A DNA stretch of 64,000 nt. It comes from DASUBV01 sp963822485. GTDB lineage: Bacteria; Actinomycetota; Actinomycetes; Streptosporangiales; Streptosporangiaceae. The stretch is taken from NCBI GenBank assembly GCA_963822485.1, contig CAWGHW010000017.1, positions 186,001-250,000 on the forward strand. Direction: 5' to 3'. Under the pieces are notes generated by a model. It did no database searches, was not told the origin of the DNA, and saw only the letters and a program-made list of their open reading frames with translations. Shown here in pieces: positions 49,469 through 58,575 of this stretch (positions are counted from its first letter, which is position 1; each line of letters starts with the position of its first letter). The translations under genes and the position numbers were made by a program.

Positions 49469-52400
49469 TTATCGCTCGCCGAGCAGGCGCTGGTAGAGCG
49501 CGGTGGTCTCCGCGGCCGGCGGCACGCCGACCTGCTCGCGCAGCAGCTCGATGAGCTCGGCGTAGTGGTGCACGGCGCGGGCCGTCTCGCCGAGCTGGGC
49601 CCAGCTGCTCATCAGCTCGCGGTGCGCGGTCTCGTTGAGCGGCTCGTGCGCGACCAGCCGGCGGAAGGCGGTCACCGCCGCCTGGTGACGGCCGGCCGCG
49701 GCGTGCAGGCGGCCGGCCGCGAGCAGCGCCGCCTCGAACGCCCGGCGCAGCTCGTCGCGGCGGGCCAGGGCCCAGTCGCCCGCGGTCATGTCGGTCAGGA
49801 AGTCACCGCCGTAGGCGGCGATGGCCCGCTGGAGGTCGGGCAGCGCGGCCGAGGCGGGCTGGGCCCGGCGCGCGGCCGCGAGGGACTGCTCGAAGGTGTC
49901 GACGTCGCAGTCGAGCGGCCGGGACCGGTCGACGGCGTACCGGCCGTCGGCGTACACGACGCAGCCGGGGTCACCCAGGGCCCGGCGCACCCCGCGCAGC
50001 GCGGTGTGCAGCGCGTTGCCGAGCTGCTGTCGCGACTGGTCGGGCCACAGGGCGGCGCCGAGCTGCTCTCTGGTCTGGGGTGGCGACGAGACCAGCAGGA
50101 ACAGCAGCTCGCGCGGCTTGGCGTAGCCGAAGTCCGCGACGGTGACGAGGGTGTCGCCGCGGTGCACGGTGGCCGCGCCGAGCGCCCGGATGCGCAGGGT
50201 CTCGCGTGACCGGCTGACTCCGCGGCGCGCGGCTCGGCCTTGTTCGGCTGGGTGGTGTCCGGCTGGGTGGCGGGCGGCCTGACTGTGCGGCCCGGCGGTG
50301 TCCGGCTCGGCGGTGCTCGGCTCGGGCGCGGGCGCCGCGGCCAGCAGGTCGTCGAGAGGGGCCAGCAGCCCCTGCTGCCAGGCCGCCTCGAACGCGTCGT
50401 CCCCGAGCGCCGCCCGCGCCCCGGACGCCGTCGCGTCGTGCTGGGCCTGCTCGCAGGGCGCCACGACGGTGCCGATCACCTCGCGCAGCGCCTGCGCCGC
50501 GGCCAGCAGCGCCGTCCCCCGGGCGGCCTGGCCGCCGGCCAGGGCCAGCGCGGCCAGGTCGTCGAGCACGCTGCACGTCCGCCACCGGTCGCGCAGCGTG
50601 CGGTGCAGCTCCAGGCTGCGGCGCAGCAGCCCGTCGGCATCCGGGTCACCGCGGCCGGCCGCCAGCAGGCCCAGCTGCTCCAGCGCCCAGGCGACGCCCT
50701 CGCGGAACCCGATGCCCTCCGACCGGAGCAGGCTCTGCTCCAGCAGCGCGGCGGCCCGCTCGTCCTGGCCCTGGAAGCGCGCGACCGCGCCCAGGCTGAG
50801 CAGCGACCAGACGATGCCCTCCACGTCGCCCAGAGCCTGGAACCCGGCGCGGGCGACGGTGCACTCGGCGATCGCGCGCTCATAGTCGCCGCGCAGCCAC
50901 GACGCGAAGCCCAGGAAGTTGCGCGCGGTCGCGACGGCCTGGTCATCCCCGGCCGCCTCGGCGATGGCCAGGGCCTCCGCGTGCAGCTCCAGCGACCGGT
51001 CGTAGCGGCCCTGCTCACGGGCCACGCTGCCCAGTCCCTGGAGCGCCCTGGCGATGCCGTGCGGGTCGTCCAGGTCCTGGTACAGCCTCAGGGCGGCCTC
51101 GAGCCGGCGGACCGCGGTGGCGTAGTCGCATTGCAGGTGGGCCAGCCGGCCGCTGCCCAGCAGCGCCTTGGCCAGCAGCATGGTCGGCGCGGCCGGGCCG
51201 ATCGTGACGGCCGAGTCCATCCAGCGCCGGACCTCGCTGTACTGGCCGCGCAGGTAGGCGTAGCGCTCAAGGGGCCCGGTGATCCGCAGCGCCCCGGCCA
51301 TGTCCCCGGCCGAGCGGGCGAAGTCCAGCGCGGCGCGGATGTTCGGGGTCTCCACCTCGATCCGGTTCAGCTCGTACTCCAGGTCCACCTCGCCCCGGGC
51401 GTCGCCGCCGATCCTGGGCTCGATCTGCTCCACGAAGTCGGCGTAGAACCGCACGTGGGCCTGGCGGGCCTGGTCGTACTCGCCGGCGGCGGTGAGGCGC
51501 TCGCGGGCGTAGTCGCGAACGGTGGCCAGCAGGTGGTAGCGCATCTCCTCGCCGGACCGGTCGACCCGGAGCAATGACTTGTCGGCCAGCCGGGTCAGCA
51601 CGTCAAGCACACCGCCGGCCGGAAGGCCGGCCCCGGCGGCGACCTGCTCGGCCGCGGCCATCGTGAACCCGCCCGCGAACACGGCCAGCCGCCGGAACAC
51701 CGCCCGCTCGTCCTGCGCCAGCAGGTCGTGGCTCCAGTCCAGGGTGGCGCGCAGGGTCTGGTGTCGCCGGGGCGCGGTGCGCGCGCCCCCGACCAGCACC
51801 GTGAACACGTCGTCCAGCCGCTCGGCCAGCTGGCCGGTGGACAGGATCCGCAGCCGGGCCGCGGCCAGCTCGATGGCCAGCGGCAGGCCGTCCAGCCGCC
51901 GGCAGACCTGGTGCACGGCGGCGGCGTTGTCATCGACCAGCCGGAACGAGGGCAGCGCGAGCTGGGCTCGCTGCTCGAAGAACCTGATCGCGTCGAACTC
52001 GGCCAGCGCCGAGGCGACCGGCGTGGCGCTGTCTTGCGGCAGCGCCAGCGGCGGGACGGCCAGCTGGCGCTCCCCGTCCACGCCGAGCGCCTCGCGGCTG
52101 GTGGCCAGGATGGTCAGCGCGGGGCAGGCCCCGAGCAGCCGCTCGGCCAGCTCCGCCGCCGCGGCGGCGAGGTGCTCGCAGTTGTCCAGGACCAGCAGCA
52201 TCGGCCGGTCGGCCACGTGCTCGGCGATGACGTCGGTGACGTCGCGGCCGGGGATATCGCGCACGCCCAGCTCGCCCGCCACGGCCAGCGGCACCACGGC
52301 CGGGTCGTCCGCGGACGCCAGCTCCACCCAGCCCACCGGTTGCTGACCGGCGCCGCGGACCGCCTCGGCGGCGGCCAGGGCCAGCCGGGTCTTGCCGGTA

Positions 52401-52528
52401 CCGCCGGGTCCGGTCAGGGTCAGCAGCCGGTGCCGGGCCAGCGCCTCGATGACGTCGCGGAGCTCACGCTGACGGCCGACCAGCGGGACCAGCCGCACGG
52501 GCAGCCGGCCTGTGGTCAGCATTGACAT
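49469..52528 (-). CDS. SARP/BTAD-type regulator with N-terminal STAND ATPase and C-terminal DNA-binding domain
   Basis: A regulator of about 1,019 residues. ATG 52528 or 52522 is preferred over further upstream starts; no good ribosome binding site is seen. The order is a STAND/NB-ARC-like ATPase (LVGRQRELRDVIEAL, Walker A LTGPGGTGKTRLA, Walker B MLLVLDNCEHL, RFFEQRAQLALPSF), then a long helical TPR region, a Pro/His-rich linker, and only at the end a winged helix (LRIRALGAATVHRGD...PRELLFLLVSSPPQTREQLGAALWPD) followed by a BTAD domain (FEQSLAAARRAQ to the C-terminus). AfsR-type SARPs have the DNA-binding/BTAD part first. The target is unknown; no secondary-metabolite genes lie in the window. 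Confidence 0.82.
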   Translation of the reverse strand: MSMLTTGRLPVRLVPLVGRQRELRDVIEALARHRLLTLTGPGGTGKTRLALAAAEAVRGAGQQPVGWVELASADDPAVVPLAVAGELGVRDIPGRDVTDVIAEHVADRPMLLVLDNCEHLAAAAAELAERLLGACPALTILATSREALGVDGERQLAVPPLALPQDSATPVASALAEFDAIRFFEQRAQLALPSFRLVDDNAAAVHQVCRRLDGLPLAIELAAARLRILSTGQLAERLDDVFTVLVGGARTAPRRHQTLRATLDWSHDLLAQDERAVFRRLAVFAGGFTMAAAEQVAAGAGLPAGGVLDVLTRLADKSLLRVDRSGEEMRYHLLATVRDYARERLTAAGEYDQARQAHVRFYADFVEQIEPRIGGDARGEVDLEYELNRIEVETPNIRAALDFARSAGDMAGALRITGPLERYAYLRGQYSEVRRWMDSAVTIGPAAPTMLLAKALLGSGRLAHLQCDYATAVRRLEAALRLYQDLDDPHGIARALQGLGSVAREQGRYDRSLELHAEALAIAEAAGDDQAVATARNFLGFASWLRGDYERAIAECTVARAGFQALGDVEGIVWSLLSLGAVARFQGQDERAAALLEQSLLRSEGIGFREGVAWALEQLGLLAAGRGDPDADGLLRRSLELHRTLRDRWRTCSVLDDLAALALAGGQAARGTALLAAAQALREVIGTVVAPCEQAQHDATASGARAALGDDAFEAAWQQGLLAPLDDLLAAAPAPEPSTAEPDTAGPHSQAARHPAGHHPAEQGRAARRGVSRSRETLRIRALGAATVHRGDTLVTVADFGYAKPRELLFLLVSSPPQTREQLGAALWPDQSRQQLGNALHTALRGVRRALGDPGCVVYADGRYAVDRSRPLDCDVDTFEQSLAAARRAQPASAALPDLQRAIAAYGGDFLTDMTAGDWALARRDELRRAFEAALLAAGRLHAAAGRHQAAVTAFRRLVAHEPLNETAHRELMSSWAQLGETARAVHHYAELIELLREQVGVPPAAETTALYQRLLGER

Positions 52529-52566
52529 GTGCCAATTGTCGCAAACGCTGCATCGTCGCAACACAA

Positions 52567-52605
52567 GGCTGCCCTGCCCGAGAGGGATCAACGGGCAGGG
52601 CAGCC
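52567..52605 (-). terminator. Hairpin terminator of the HAF/CHRD protein gene
   Basis: A perfect 14-base stem (52567-52580 with 52592-52605; arms begin GGCTGCCCTGCCCG) closes an 11-base loop. It lies 12 bases downstream of the stop at 52618 and upstream of the SARP-type gene, insulating the two minus-strand genes. Confidence 0.7.
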
Positions 52606-52617
52606 GGCTGGAGTGGG

Positions 52618-54396
52618 CTAGTGGATGTTGGCGCAGAGCAGCGGGCGGAAAGCGATGGTCGGCTGGCCGCCGCTCAGGATGGTGTTGCTGGTCCCCTGGT
52701 GCAGGTTGAGGTACCAGCCGGTGGCCGGGATCCCGCTGGTCACGTCCGAGACCGTCCGGGTCTCACCGGAGATCTTGCCGTGGGAGTTGGCCGCGAAGTC
52801 CATCAGCATGTACAGCACGCCGCCCTGGCTCTGGCAGCTGCCCAGGTGGATGTGCGCGGCGTGCATGCCGGGCGTGAGCCCGCTGGCGTCGACGGTGACG
52901 CTGAGCGTCTTCGCACTGGGGTTGTACACGATGGTGGCATGGCCCTGCGGGGTGCCGTAGCTGACGCCCCCGGGACTGACCTCGACGGCGGTCAGCGACC
53001 GCGTCGAGCCGGAGCCGGCGCCGTGCAGCGGCATGGTCTGCGCGATGTGCTCCACGTCCACCGCGCCGGACTGAGTGCCGTTATAGATAACCAGGCGGCT
53101 ACCGCTGGGGATGGCGCCGGTAAAGGAGCTGTCCAGCGTGGCGTCGCCCACGCCCGTCCCGCTGGCGGTCAGCGTGCTGAACGTGGTCACGGTGGCGCCG
53201 CCCGCGCCGACCAGCGCGACGGCGTGCGACGAGCCGGGCGTGAGGCCGAAGGCGTTCACCGCGGCGGTCAGGTCGCCGCCGCTGGTGCCGAAGGTGACGG
53301 CCCCCGCAGGCATCGCCTTCAGCTCCAGGTGCGTGACCTGCGCTGCGGCCGGGGTGGCCAGCATCCCGTCGGTGTTGCCGGCCTTGTCGGTGTAGAAGCC
53401 GACCAGGTCGCCGCGGTTGTTGACGCCGTTGATGAGGGTCGTGCCGACGCCGCTGGGGTCGTCCACGGTGGTGAAGCCGTGGCCGGCCATCCAGGTGAAC
53501 CCGTGCGTGGTGGCGCTGGCGCCGCTGCCCATGGTGTAGGCGCCGACTACCTCGCCGTGGTCGTTCACGCCGAACGGCTGGGTCATCGACGCGCCGGGGA
53601 CGGCCAGCTTGGCCGCGTGGTGGCCGGTCAGGTAGAAGCCGTTAGTCTTGCCGCCGCCGACCTGGTAGAACCCGGCCACGCCGCCGCCGTTGTTGATCGC
53701 GCTCGCGGTGAGGGTGACGTTCTTGCTCAGGTTGGGGATGCCGGGCAGCAGCACCCGGCGGAATGAGTGCCGGCCGATGTTGTACTCGAAGCCCCGGCTG
53801 AGGCCCTGGGCGTTGGTGTAGAAGCCCACGGCCACGTTGTGGTCGTTGACGCCGAGCAGCTGGTCCACGGGCGGCTTGGAGATGTTGTGCACCGGGTAGT
53901 CGACCTGGTGGAACTGGCCGCCCCTGGCGTAGAAGCCGAAGTTGTTGTTGCTCATGCTGGCCGTGTTCTGGCTGGACCAGAACCCGACCGTGACGCCGCC
54001 GTCGTTCAGCCCGGTGACCTGGGTCTGCACCGCGCCGGGGAAGTTCTCATTGGTGTAGTCGGCCGAGCCGTAGGGGGCCTGGAGCAGGTAGCCCTGGTTG
54101 GGGTGCCCCTTGGCGCCGGAGCCGAAGTAGCCGGCGATCAGGCCCGCGTTGTTGATGCCCAGCAGCTGGTTGAACGTGGGGTCGGCGTGGTTGTCGAGGG
54201 TGGCGAAGCTGTAGGCAGCGTGACCGGCGTGGTGGCCCATCACGCTGGCGCCAGCCGTGCTCACCAGGGCTAGCGTGCCGCCGGCGAGCGCCGCCGACGC
54301 CGCGGCCGCCACTCCTGCGCGCATCCCGGTGCGCCGCCATAGCGGCCTCCTGGCGTGCGCCGCGGCCGCCCCGCTCGTGCGGTCGGCAGATCTCAT
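52618..54396 (-). CDS. Secreted protein with HAF-type repeats and C-terminal CHRD domain
   Basis: A 592-residue exported protein starting at ATG 54396 (AGAGAGGA upstream). A long, Arg-containing signal peptide reaches to about residue 50 (RAGVAAAASAALAGGTLALVSTAGAS). Residues 60-330 carry about six beta-propeller-like HAF repeats of the pattern F-x-x-I/V-N-N/D-x-G-x-x-V-G-x-Y/F (LLGINNAGLIAGYFGS, VTGLNDGGVTVGFW, LLGVNDHNVAVGFY, FGVNDHGEVVGAYT, INGVNNRGDLVGFYT). The last 140 residues are a CHRD domain (VSYGTPQGHATIVYNPSAKTLSVTVDASGLTPG, AAHIHLGSCQSQGG). A surface role is likely; no enzymatic motif is seen. Confidence 0.75.
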   Translation of the reverse strand: MRSADRTSGAAAAHARRPLWRRTGMRAGVAAAASAALAGGTLALVSTAGASVMGHHAGHAAYSFATLDNHADPTFNQLLGINNAGLIAGYFGSGAKGHPNQGYLLQAPYGSADYTNENFPGAVQTQVTGLNDGGVTVGFWSSQNTASMSNNNFGFYARGGQFHQVDYPVHNISKPPVDQLLGVNDHNVAVGFYTNAQGLSRGFEYNIGRHSFRRVLLPGIPNLSKNVTLTASAINNGGGVAGFYQVGGGKTNGFYLTGHHAAKLAVPGASMTQPFGVNDHGEVVGAYTMGSGASATTHGFTWMAGHGFTTVDDPSGVGTTLINGVNNRGDLVGFYTDKAGNTDGMLATPAAAQVTHLELKAMPAGAVTFGTSGGDLTAAVNAFGLTPGSSHAVALVGAGGATVTTFSTLTASGTGVGDATLDSSFTGAIPSGSRLVIYNGTQSGAVDVEHIAQTMPLHGAGSGSTRSLTAVEVSPGGVSYGTPQGHATIVYNPSAKTLSVTVDASGLTPGMHAAHIHLGSCQSQGGVLYMLMDFAANSHGKISGETRTVSDVTSGIPATGWYLNLHQGTSNTILSGGQPTIAFRPLLCANIH

Positions 54397-54767
54397 AGGT
54401 CTGTCCTCTCTGGGTCGTCCTGACGAGCGGGCCTGAGGGCCGGCGTTCGCCGTGGGTGCCTTCGGACAACACAGTGGGTCCTGGCCACGAGGGGAAGGGC
54501 GGGGGGCTCGGGGGGATTCTCGGGGGGATTCTCGGGGCCAGACGTTCCCGCTGACCACGCCGCTCTGGTAACGCGGGCTCGGCGAACTTCCTGGAGACGC
54601 CGCCGGTGCTGCCCCCAGCCGGCGACCTGGGCGGCGCCGGGCTCCAGGACCGGCCGTTCCTGGCCAGGCCGGTCTGGTCGGAGTCCCACCCGGTAGCCTT
54701 CTCCTCCGCCTGAGCAGGCCCGGTGCCTGCTCCCAGTCGTGTCCTGCCATGCCGCCTCCGGGCGTGG
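54397..54767. other. Intergenic region with G-run cluster
   Basis: No gene is supported in this 371-base gap upstream of the HAF/CHRD gene. The notable element is a cluster of six G-runs at 54491-54537 on the plus strand, containing two direct copies of GGGGGGATTCTC. Confidence 0.5.
54491..54537 (+). repeat. G-run cluster with G-quadruplex potential
   Basis: Runs of three to six G occur at 54491, 54497, 54501, 54510, 54522 and 54534, with loops of one to six bases. Four consecutive runs with short loops satisfy the usual intramolecular G-quadruplex pattern. It lies about 95-140 bases upstream of the start of the minus-strand HAF/CHRD gene. Confidence 0.6.
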
Positions 54768-55772
54768 TCAGAACCTGCCGGCCATGATGCCGGCCAGCGT
54801 CACCCTGGAGACCTGGTAGGTTTCCACGGCCGCCGGGACCCCCGACGTCGTCGACACGGAGCTGACCGGCAGCCCGGTCCTGGCGTTGACCGTCAGCACC
54901 TCTTTGCCGTCGCCGCCGAACACCGCCGGCCCCGCCGTGATGGTCAGCGTGGGCTGCCCGCCGGCCGTCGAATTCGCGACGGTGACATCAGGAATGGTCG
55001 ACAGCAGGCGCAGGACGCCCGCCCGGATCTCCGGTTCGCCTCCCGCCCAGTTCAGCGCGTCGGTGCACTCACTCCAGAGAGTGTTGTTGATCTGGTCCTG
55101 CAGGGCCTTGCCGGTGGGCATCTTCAGCGGGGTCTTAATCCCCTTCTCGCGCATGAGAGCTTGCCTCGCCGCAGCGCCCGCCTTCCATATCTTCTTCCGC
55201 GCGGCGAGGCTGAGGAAGAAGTCGTTGGGCGTGGTATCGATCATCCGCACCCGGGCGGTGGGGAGGTCGCCGGTCGCCGCGTAGCGCGCCGCCGCCACCT
55301 CACGATCAGCGCCGTCGGCCTGGTTGGCATGCTGGGCGACCGCCGTCATGAGGGTCTGCTTGTCGTCTCCCGAGTACAGTTTGCCGCTGTCGGTGTACAG
55401 ACCGTAGTAGGTGTCCCACAGTTTGCTGCGGGAGATATGCTTCACGATCTCCAGCGACGCGTTACCCGGCAGCCGACTGTTGTCAGTTGCCTCGATGTGG
55501 GCGGCCAGGGTCACCAGCGGAGAGGTCACCGCAGGCGCATGGGAAGCCGACCCGGCCGGCGCCGCGGGCTGCGGCGCCGACGTGGCGGCAGGCACTATGG
55601 CCGCGACCCCTACTACGGCGACGGTCCCAGCCACTCCCGCGAGGCGACGGCGGCGCCGCCGCCCCAGGGCACGACGCCCGCGCGCGACATCGGCCGCCGC
55701 GAGCTCCGGCCCGGCCGGTCCCGGCGTGACGGCATGCGGCAGCGCTTGCAGCATGTCGACTATGTCTGGCAT
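54768..55772 (-). CDS. CU044_5270-type membrane-anchored sigma-factor partner
   Basis: A 334-residue protein starting at ATG 55772 behind AAGGAG. Residues 1-45 are cytoplasmic and end in a very basic run (RRALGRRRRRRL). One membrane segment follows at about 46-66 (GVAGTVAVVGVAAIVPAA), then a Pro/Ala linker and an extracytoplasmic domain without catalytic motif (LYSGDDKQTLMTAV, FFLSLAARKKIWKAGAAARQALM, VLTVNARTGLPVSSVSTTSG). This layout matches the actinobacterial CU044_5270 family, which is regularly encoded after SigE-type sigma factors. An anti-sigma or sensing role is inferred from context. Confidence 0.75.
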   Translation of the reverse strand: MPDIVDMLQALPHAVTPGPAGPELAAADVARGRRALGRRRRRRLAGVAGTVAVVGVAAIVPAATSAPQPAAPAGSASHAPAVTSPLVTLAAHIEATDNSRLPGNASLEIVKHISRSKLWDTYYGLYTDSGKLYSGDDKQTLMTAVAQHANQADGADREVAAARYAATGDLPTARVRMIDTTPNDFFLSLAARKKIWKAGAAARQALMREKGIKTPLKMPTGKALQDQINNTLWSECTDALNWAGGEPEIRAGVLRLLSTIPDVTVANSTAGGQPTLTITAGPAVFGGDGKEVLTVNARTGLPVSSVSTTSGVPAAVETYQVSRVTLAGIMAGRF

Positions 55773-55803
55773 AGGAATACTCCTTCGAAAGCTGAGTCAG
55801 GTA

Positions 55804-56325
55804 TCAGGTCCTGCTGCGCGCATCCCGGGGCCCCGCGTACTGAGGCATCGCCTCGCGCAGCCGTTCAAGCCCCCGCGCGCTCTGGCTCTTGACGGTTCCC
55901 CCGCTGCATCCCATGGCGTCCGCGGCCTCCGCGATGCTGAGCCCTTCGACATACCGCAGCACGACGGCCGCGCGCATGCCGGCCGGCAGGCTGGCGAGCA
56001 GCGCCACCATGGCCGTTGCGTCGCCGCCCTGCGGATCGGCGGCGGCGAAGTCGGGCACCTGTGCCGAGACCTGCTCGCGCCTGCTGAACAGACTCCGGCG
56101 ATCGTCCATCGCCGCGTTCACCACACAGCGCCGCGCGTAGGCCCCCGCGGTGGCCGGCCGGACCCGCGGCCAGGCCAGGTACAGCCTGGTCAGCGCCGTC
56201 TGCACCACGTCCTCGGCCTTGGCCGTGTCACCGGAGACCAGCAACGCCGCCACGCGCACGAGCGCGGCACGCTGGGCCATGACGAATTCGGTGAACTCGC
56301 GATCTCGATCCGCAGGCCACCTCAC
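55804..56325 (-). CDS. SigE-family ECF RNA polymerase sigma factor
   Basis: A 173-residue ECF sigma factor. I choose GTG 56325 because AAAGGTGG lies six bases upstream; the open frame extends to 56502, but those residues do not fit the family. Region 2 is FTEFVMAQRAALVRVAALLV...AEDVVQTALTRLYLAWPRV, and region 4 is LLASLPAGMRAAVVLRYVEGLSIAEAADAMGCSGGTVKSQSARGLERL. The SigE label refers to the compact Streptomyces-type subfamily. The CU044_5270-type gene follows after 31 bases, so the pair likely forms a signalling unit. No promoter matching its own specificity was identified. Confidence 0.88.
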   Translation of the reverse strand: MRWPADRDREFTEFVMAQRAALVRVAALLVSGDTAKAEDVVQTALTRLYLAWPRVRPATAGAYARRCVVNAAMDDRRSLFSRREQVSAQVPDFAAADPQGGDATAMVALLASLPAGMRAAVVLRYVEGLSIAEAADAMGCSGGTVKSQSARGLERLREAMPQYAGPRDARSRT

Positions 56326-56524
56326 AGGCACCCACCTTTCGTCGTCGGCACTTGCACTGAACACCCACGTGGACACTCCTGATACGGGGATCAACAGCGT
56401 CCACGTTGCATGCCGGACGAGAAATATCGACGACCAGCGGACACCCACCTCAGCCTGCAGGGACTCGGTGGTCTGTCGCGGCGGAAATCCAGATGCCGGC
56501 ACGCCGCCTGGATAGGCTCGGGCC

Positions 56525-56764
56525 GTGTCAGAGCTGCAGCGGCTGCATCCCGGCCATGCCCCGGCGGTCCTGGCCTTCGAGCTGGCCAGCCGCTCCTACT
56601 TCGCCGCGTTCATCTCCGACCGCGGCGATGAGTTCTTCGACCAGTTCCCCGAGCAGCACAGCGCCCTGCTGGCCGAGCAGGAGGCCGGCGCCGGCGCCTG
56701 CTACGCGCCCGTCGACGCCTTGGTCAGCGACCTGCGCCGCACCTTCCACGGCCGCAGACCCTGA
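56525..56764 (+). pseudogene. N-terminal fragment of a GNAT acetyltransferase
   Basis: A 79-residue frame from GTG 56525. It matches the start of RimJ-type GNAT enzymes (ELQRLHPGHAPAVLAFELASRSYFAAF, DRGDEFFDQFPEQHSALLAEQEAG), then loses similarity at about residue 60 and stops. The acetyl-CoA-binding half (R/Q-x-x-G-x-G/A) is missing and is not found in other frames before the next gene. It is probably a truncated remnant; a small functional protein is less likely. Confidence 0.55.
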
Positions 56765-56793
56765 ACGACCAGGCAGCTCGCGATCCGGGAGGG

Positions 56794-57696
56794 ATGATGC
56801 GCGGTGTGCGGATTGTCGCCGCCGGGCTGTGCGCGGCCGCGCTGGCCGGGTGCGGGTCGGCCCGCCCGATTGTGCCGCCGGCGCAAAGCTACTACCTGTC
56901 GCTCGGCGACTCGCTGGCCCAGGGCGTCCAGGCCGACCCGTTCGGCCACGTCGGCGATACCGACCGCGGCTACGCCGACCAGCTGTACAACATGATCAGG
57001 CGGCGATACCGAGATCTGGGCCTGGTGAAGCTGGGCTGCCCCGGCGAGACCACCCGCTCGATGATCAGGGGCAGGCACTGCGCGTATCCGGCCGGGTCGC
57101 AGCTCGCCCAGGCCGTCGCGTTCCTGCGCGACCACCGCGGGCACGTCCCGCTGGTGACCCTCGACATCGGGGCTAACGACCGGCGCTCCTGCTTCACCGA
57201 CCCGGTTGGCGCTGCGGTGCCGCCGTGTGCCGCCGGGCCGCCGGCGCCGACCGCGGGGAACCTCGCGCTGATCCTGGGTCGGCTGCGCGCCGCCGCCGGT
57301 GCCCGGACCCTGATTATCGGGATGACGTACTACGCGCCTGAGCTGCCCGAGTGGCGCTACGGTCCGGGCGGCCGCGTGCGGGCACGGGTCAGCGAGCGGC
57401 TGAGCCTGGCCTTCGACGCTGAGCTGGCCCGGGTCTACCGGTCGGCCGGGGATCGCGTCGCCAACGTGGCCGGCGCCTTCGCCACCGCGGACTTCGCCGG
57501 CCAGGTGCCGGTCCGCGGCCTGGGCGTGATGCCGCCCAATGTGGCCGCGATCTGCCGGTGGACCTGGGTCTGCGCCCACCCGCCGCGGGGCCCGAACAAG
57601 CACCCCGACGAGGCCGGCTACACGGTCATCGCCCGGGCCTTCCTGGCCGCCTACCGCACAGCGCCGGACATCACAGCTGGCGCGCCTGGCGGATAA
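56794..57696 (+). CDS. SGNH/GDSL-type hydrolase lipoprotein
   Basis: A 300-residue exported esterase-like protein starting at ATG 56794 (or 56797, better spaced from GGAGG). The lipobox LAGC gives Cys20 at the membrane anchor. Block I is SLGDSLAQG (nucleophile Ser about 40), block III LDIGANDR (oxyanion Asn) and block V HPDEAGY (Asp and His of the triad). Cys residues in LGCPGE, GRHCAYP and the CFTDP...PPCAAG region suggest disulfides typical of secreted lipase/esterase members. Substrate could be lipid, acyl sugar or acetylated polymer. Confidence 0.85.
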   Translation: MMRGVRIVAAGLCAAALAGCGSARPIVPPAQSYYLSLGDSLAQGVQADPFGHVGDTDRGYADQLYNMIRRRYRDLGLVKLGCPGETTRSMIRGRHCAYPAGSQLAQAVAFLRDHRGHVPLVTLDIGANDRRSCFTDPVGAAVPPCAAGPPAPTAGNLALILGRLRAAAGARTLIIGMTYYAPELPEWRYGPGGRVRARVSERLSLAFDAELARVYRSAGDRVANVAGAFATADFAGQVPVRGLGVMPPNVAAICRWTWVCAHPPRGPNKHPDEAGYTVIARAFLAAYRTAPDITAGAPGG

Positions 57697-57758
57697 CACC
57701 CGCTCCCCGCTCCCCTCCTAGCTGATTCCCGAGGTGTCGACGCGCGAGATTACGCGGT

Positions 57759-58422
57759 TCAGGCCGCAGGGACTTTAGCCGCCGCGGCGCCGAGCTCCCG
57801 GCCGTGGTGGCGCGCCTGCTCCTCGGCTTCCTGGCGCAGCTGGCGGGCGAGGGCGCTCGAACTGGTCCAGCGCGGGGTTGACACCGACCAGCGTGAACTC
57901 GGTCTGGACGACGCTGAGGTCGAGGTGCCAGACGTCGGCCAGGATGCGGCGCATCCATCCGGTGGCGTGGTCCCAGCCCTCGCGGGGGGTTCCGGGCCGG
58001 TAGTTGCCGCCGCGCACGGTCACCAGGACGGCAGGCTTGCCGGCCAGCACGGGCGCGGCGCCGGAGGCCATGCGCGGGTCGGTGATCACCATGTCGACCC
58101 AGGTCTTGAAGTGCTGCGAGACTCCGAAGTTGTACAGGGGGACGGCGAACAGCAGCGCGTCGGCCTCGATGAGCTCGTCGGTCAGGGTCGCGGCGAGCGC
58201 CAGCGCGGACTCCTGCTCGCCAGTGCGTGACTCCCGGGGCGTCCGCCCGCCGAAGACGGCGGATGCCCATGCCGTGGCCGGGATGGGGTCGACCCCGACG
58301 TGACGGCGGATGACGGGCTCGTCCGGGCGGGCGTTGCGCCACTCCTGCTCGACGATGTCGGCGATGGCGCGGCTGTGCGAGCCTTCGACGCGGATGCTGG
58401 CGTCGAGCCTGTAGAGAGACAT
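57759..58422 (-). CDS. azoR: FMN-dependent NADH-azoreductase/quinone reductase, C-terminal frameshift
   Basis: The start ATG 58422 has GGAAGG upstream; further upstream starts overlap the promoter. The flavodoxin-like fold is visible: LYRLDASIRVEGSHSRAIADIV (FMN phosphate loop), LIEADALLFAVPLYNFGVSQHFKTWVDMV and VLVTVRGGNYRPGTPREGWDHATGWMRRIL. The last 27 residues are disrupted by one extra base at 57858. Removing it gives ALDQFSALARQLRQEAEEQARHHG and a stop at 57759-57761, about 220 residues, normal for AzoR. Without correction the frame runs to 57775. AzoR enzymes reduce quinones and azo dyes by two electrons. Its promoter shares operators with the pirin and NTF2-like genes. Confidence 0.82.
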
Positions 58423-58450
58423 GTCCCGTACCTTCCGATTCGAAGCGTCA

Positions 58451-58500
58451 GCTTGAGTCATCAACTGAAAGCTAGCTCGAATCTACTTGATGAGTCAAGT
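58451..58500 (-). promoter_or_regulatory. azoR promoter with two MarR-type operators
   Basis: On the minus strand, -35 TTGACT (58498-58493) and -10 TAGCTT (58474-58469) are 18 bases apart. Operator A, ACTTGATGAGTCAAGT read on the plus strand (58485-58500), is a perfect 6-4-6 inverted repeat covering the -35. Operator B, GCTTGAGTCATCAACT (58451-58466), begins two bases past the -10 and keeps the core TTGA-N4-TCAA. The centres are exactly 34 bases apart. Confidence 0.75.
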
Positions 58501-58575
58501 CATGGTGCCGGGCGGGCGCCCGGCGCCAACTGGTGCCCGGTTGGTGCTGAGCTGGGCGCGTGCAGGCCGCCTAGG

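Noticed and set aside
49469..56325. Secondary-metabolite gene cluster suggested by the SARP-type regulator
   Set aside because: No polyketide, NRPS, terpene or RiPP biosynthetic gene lies nearby; neighbours are a secreted repeat protein and a sigma factor pair.
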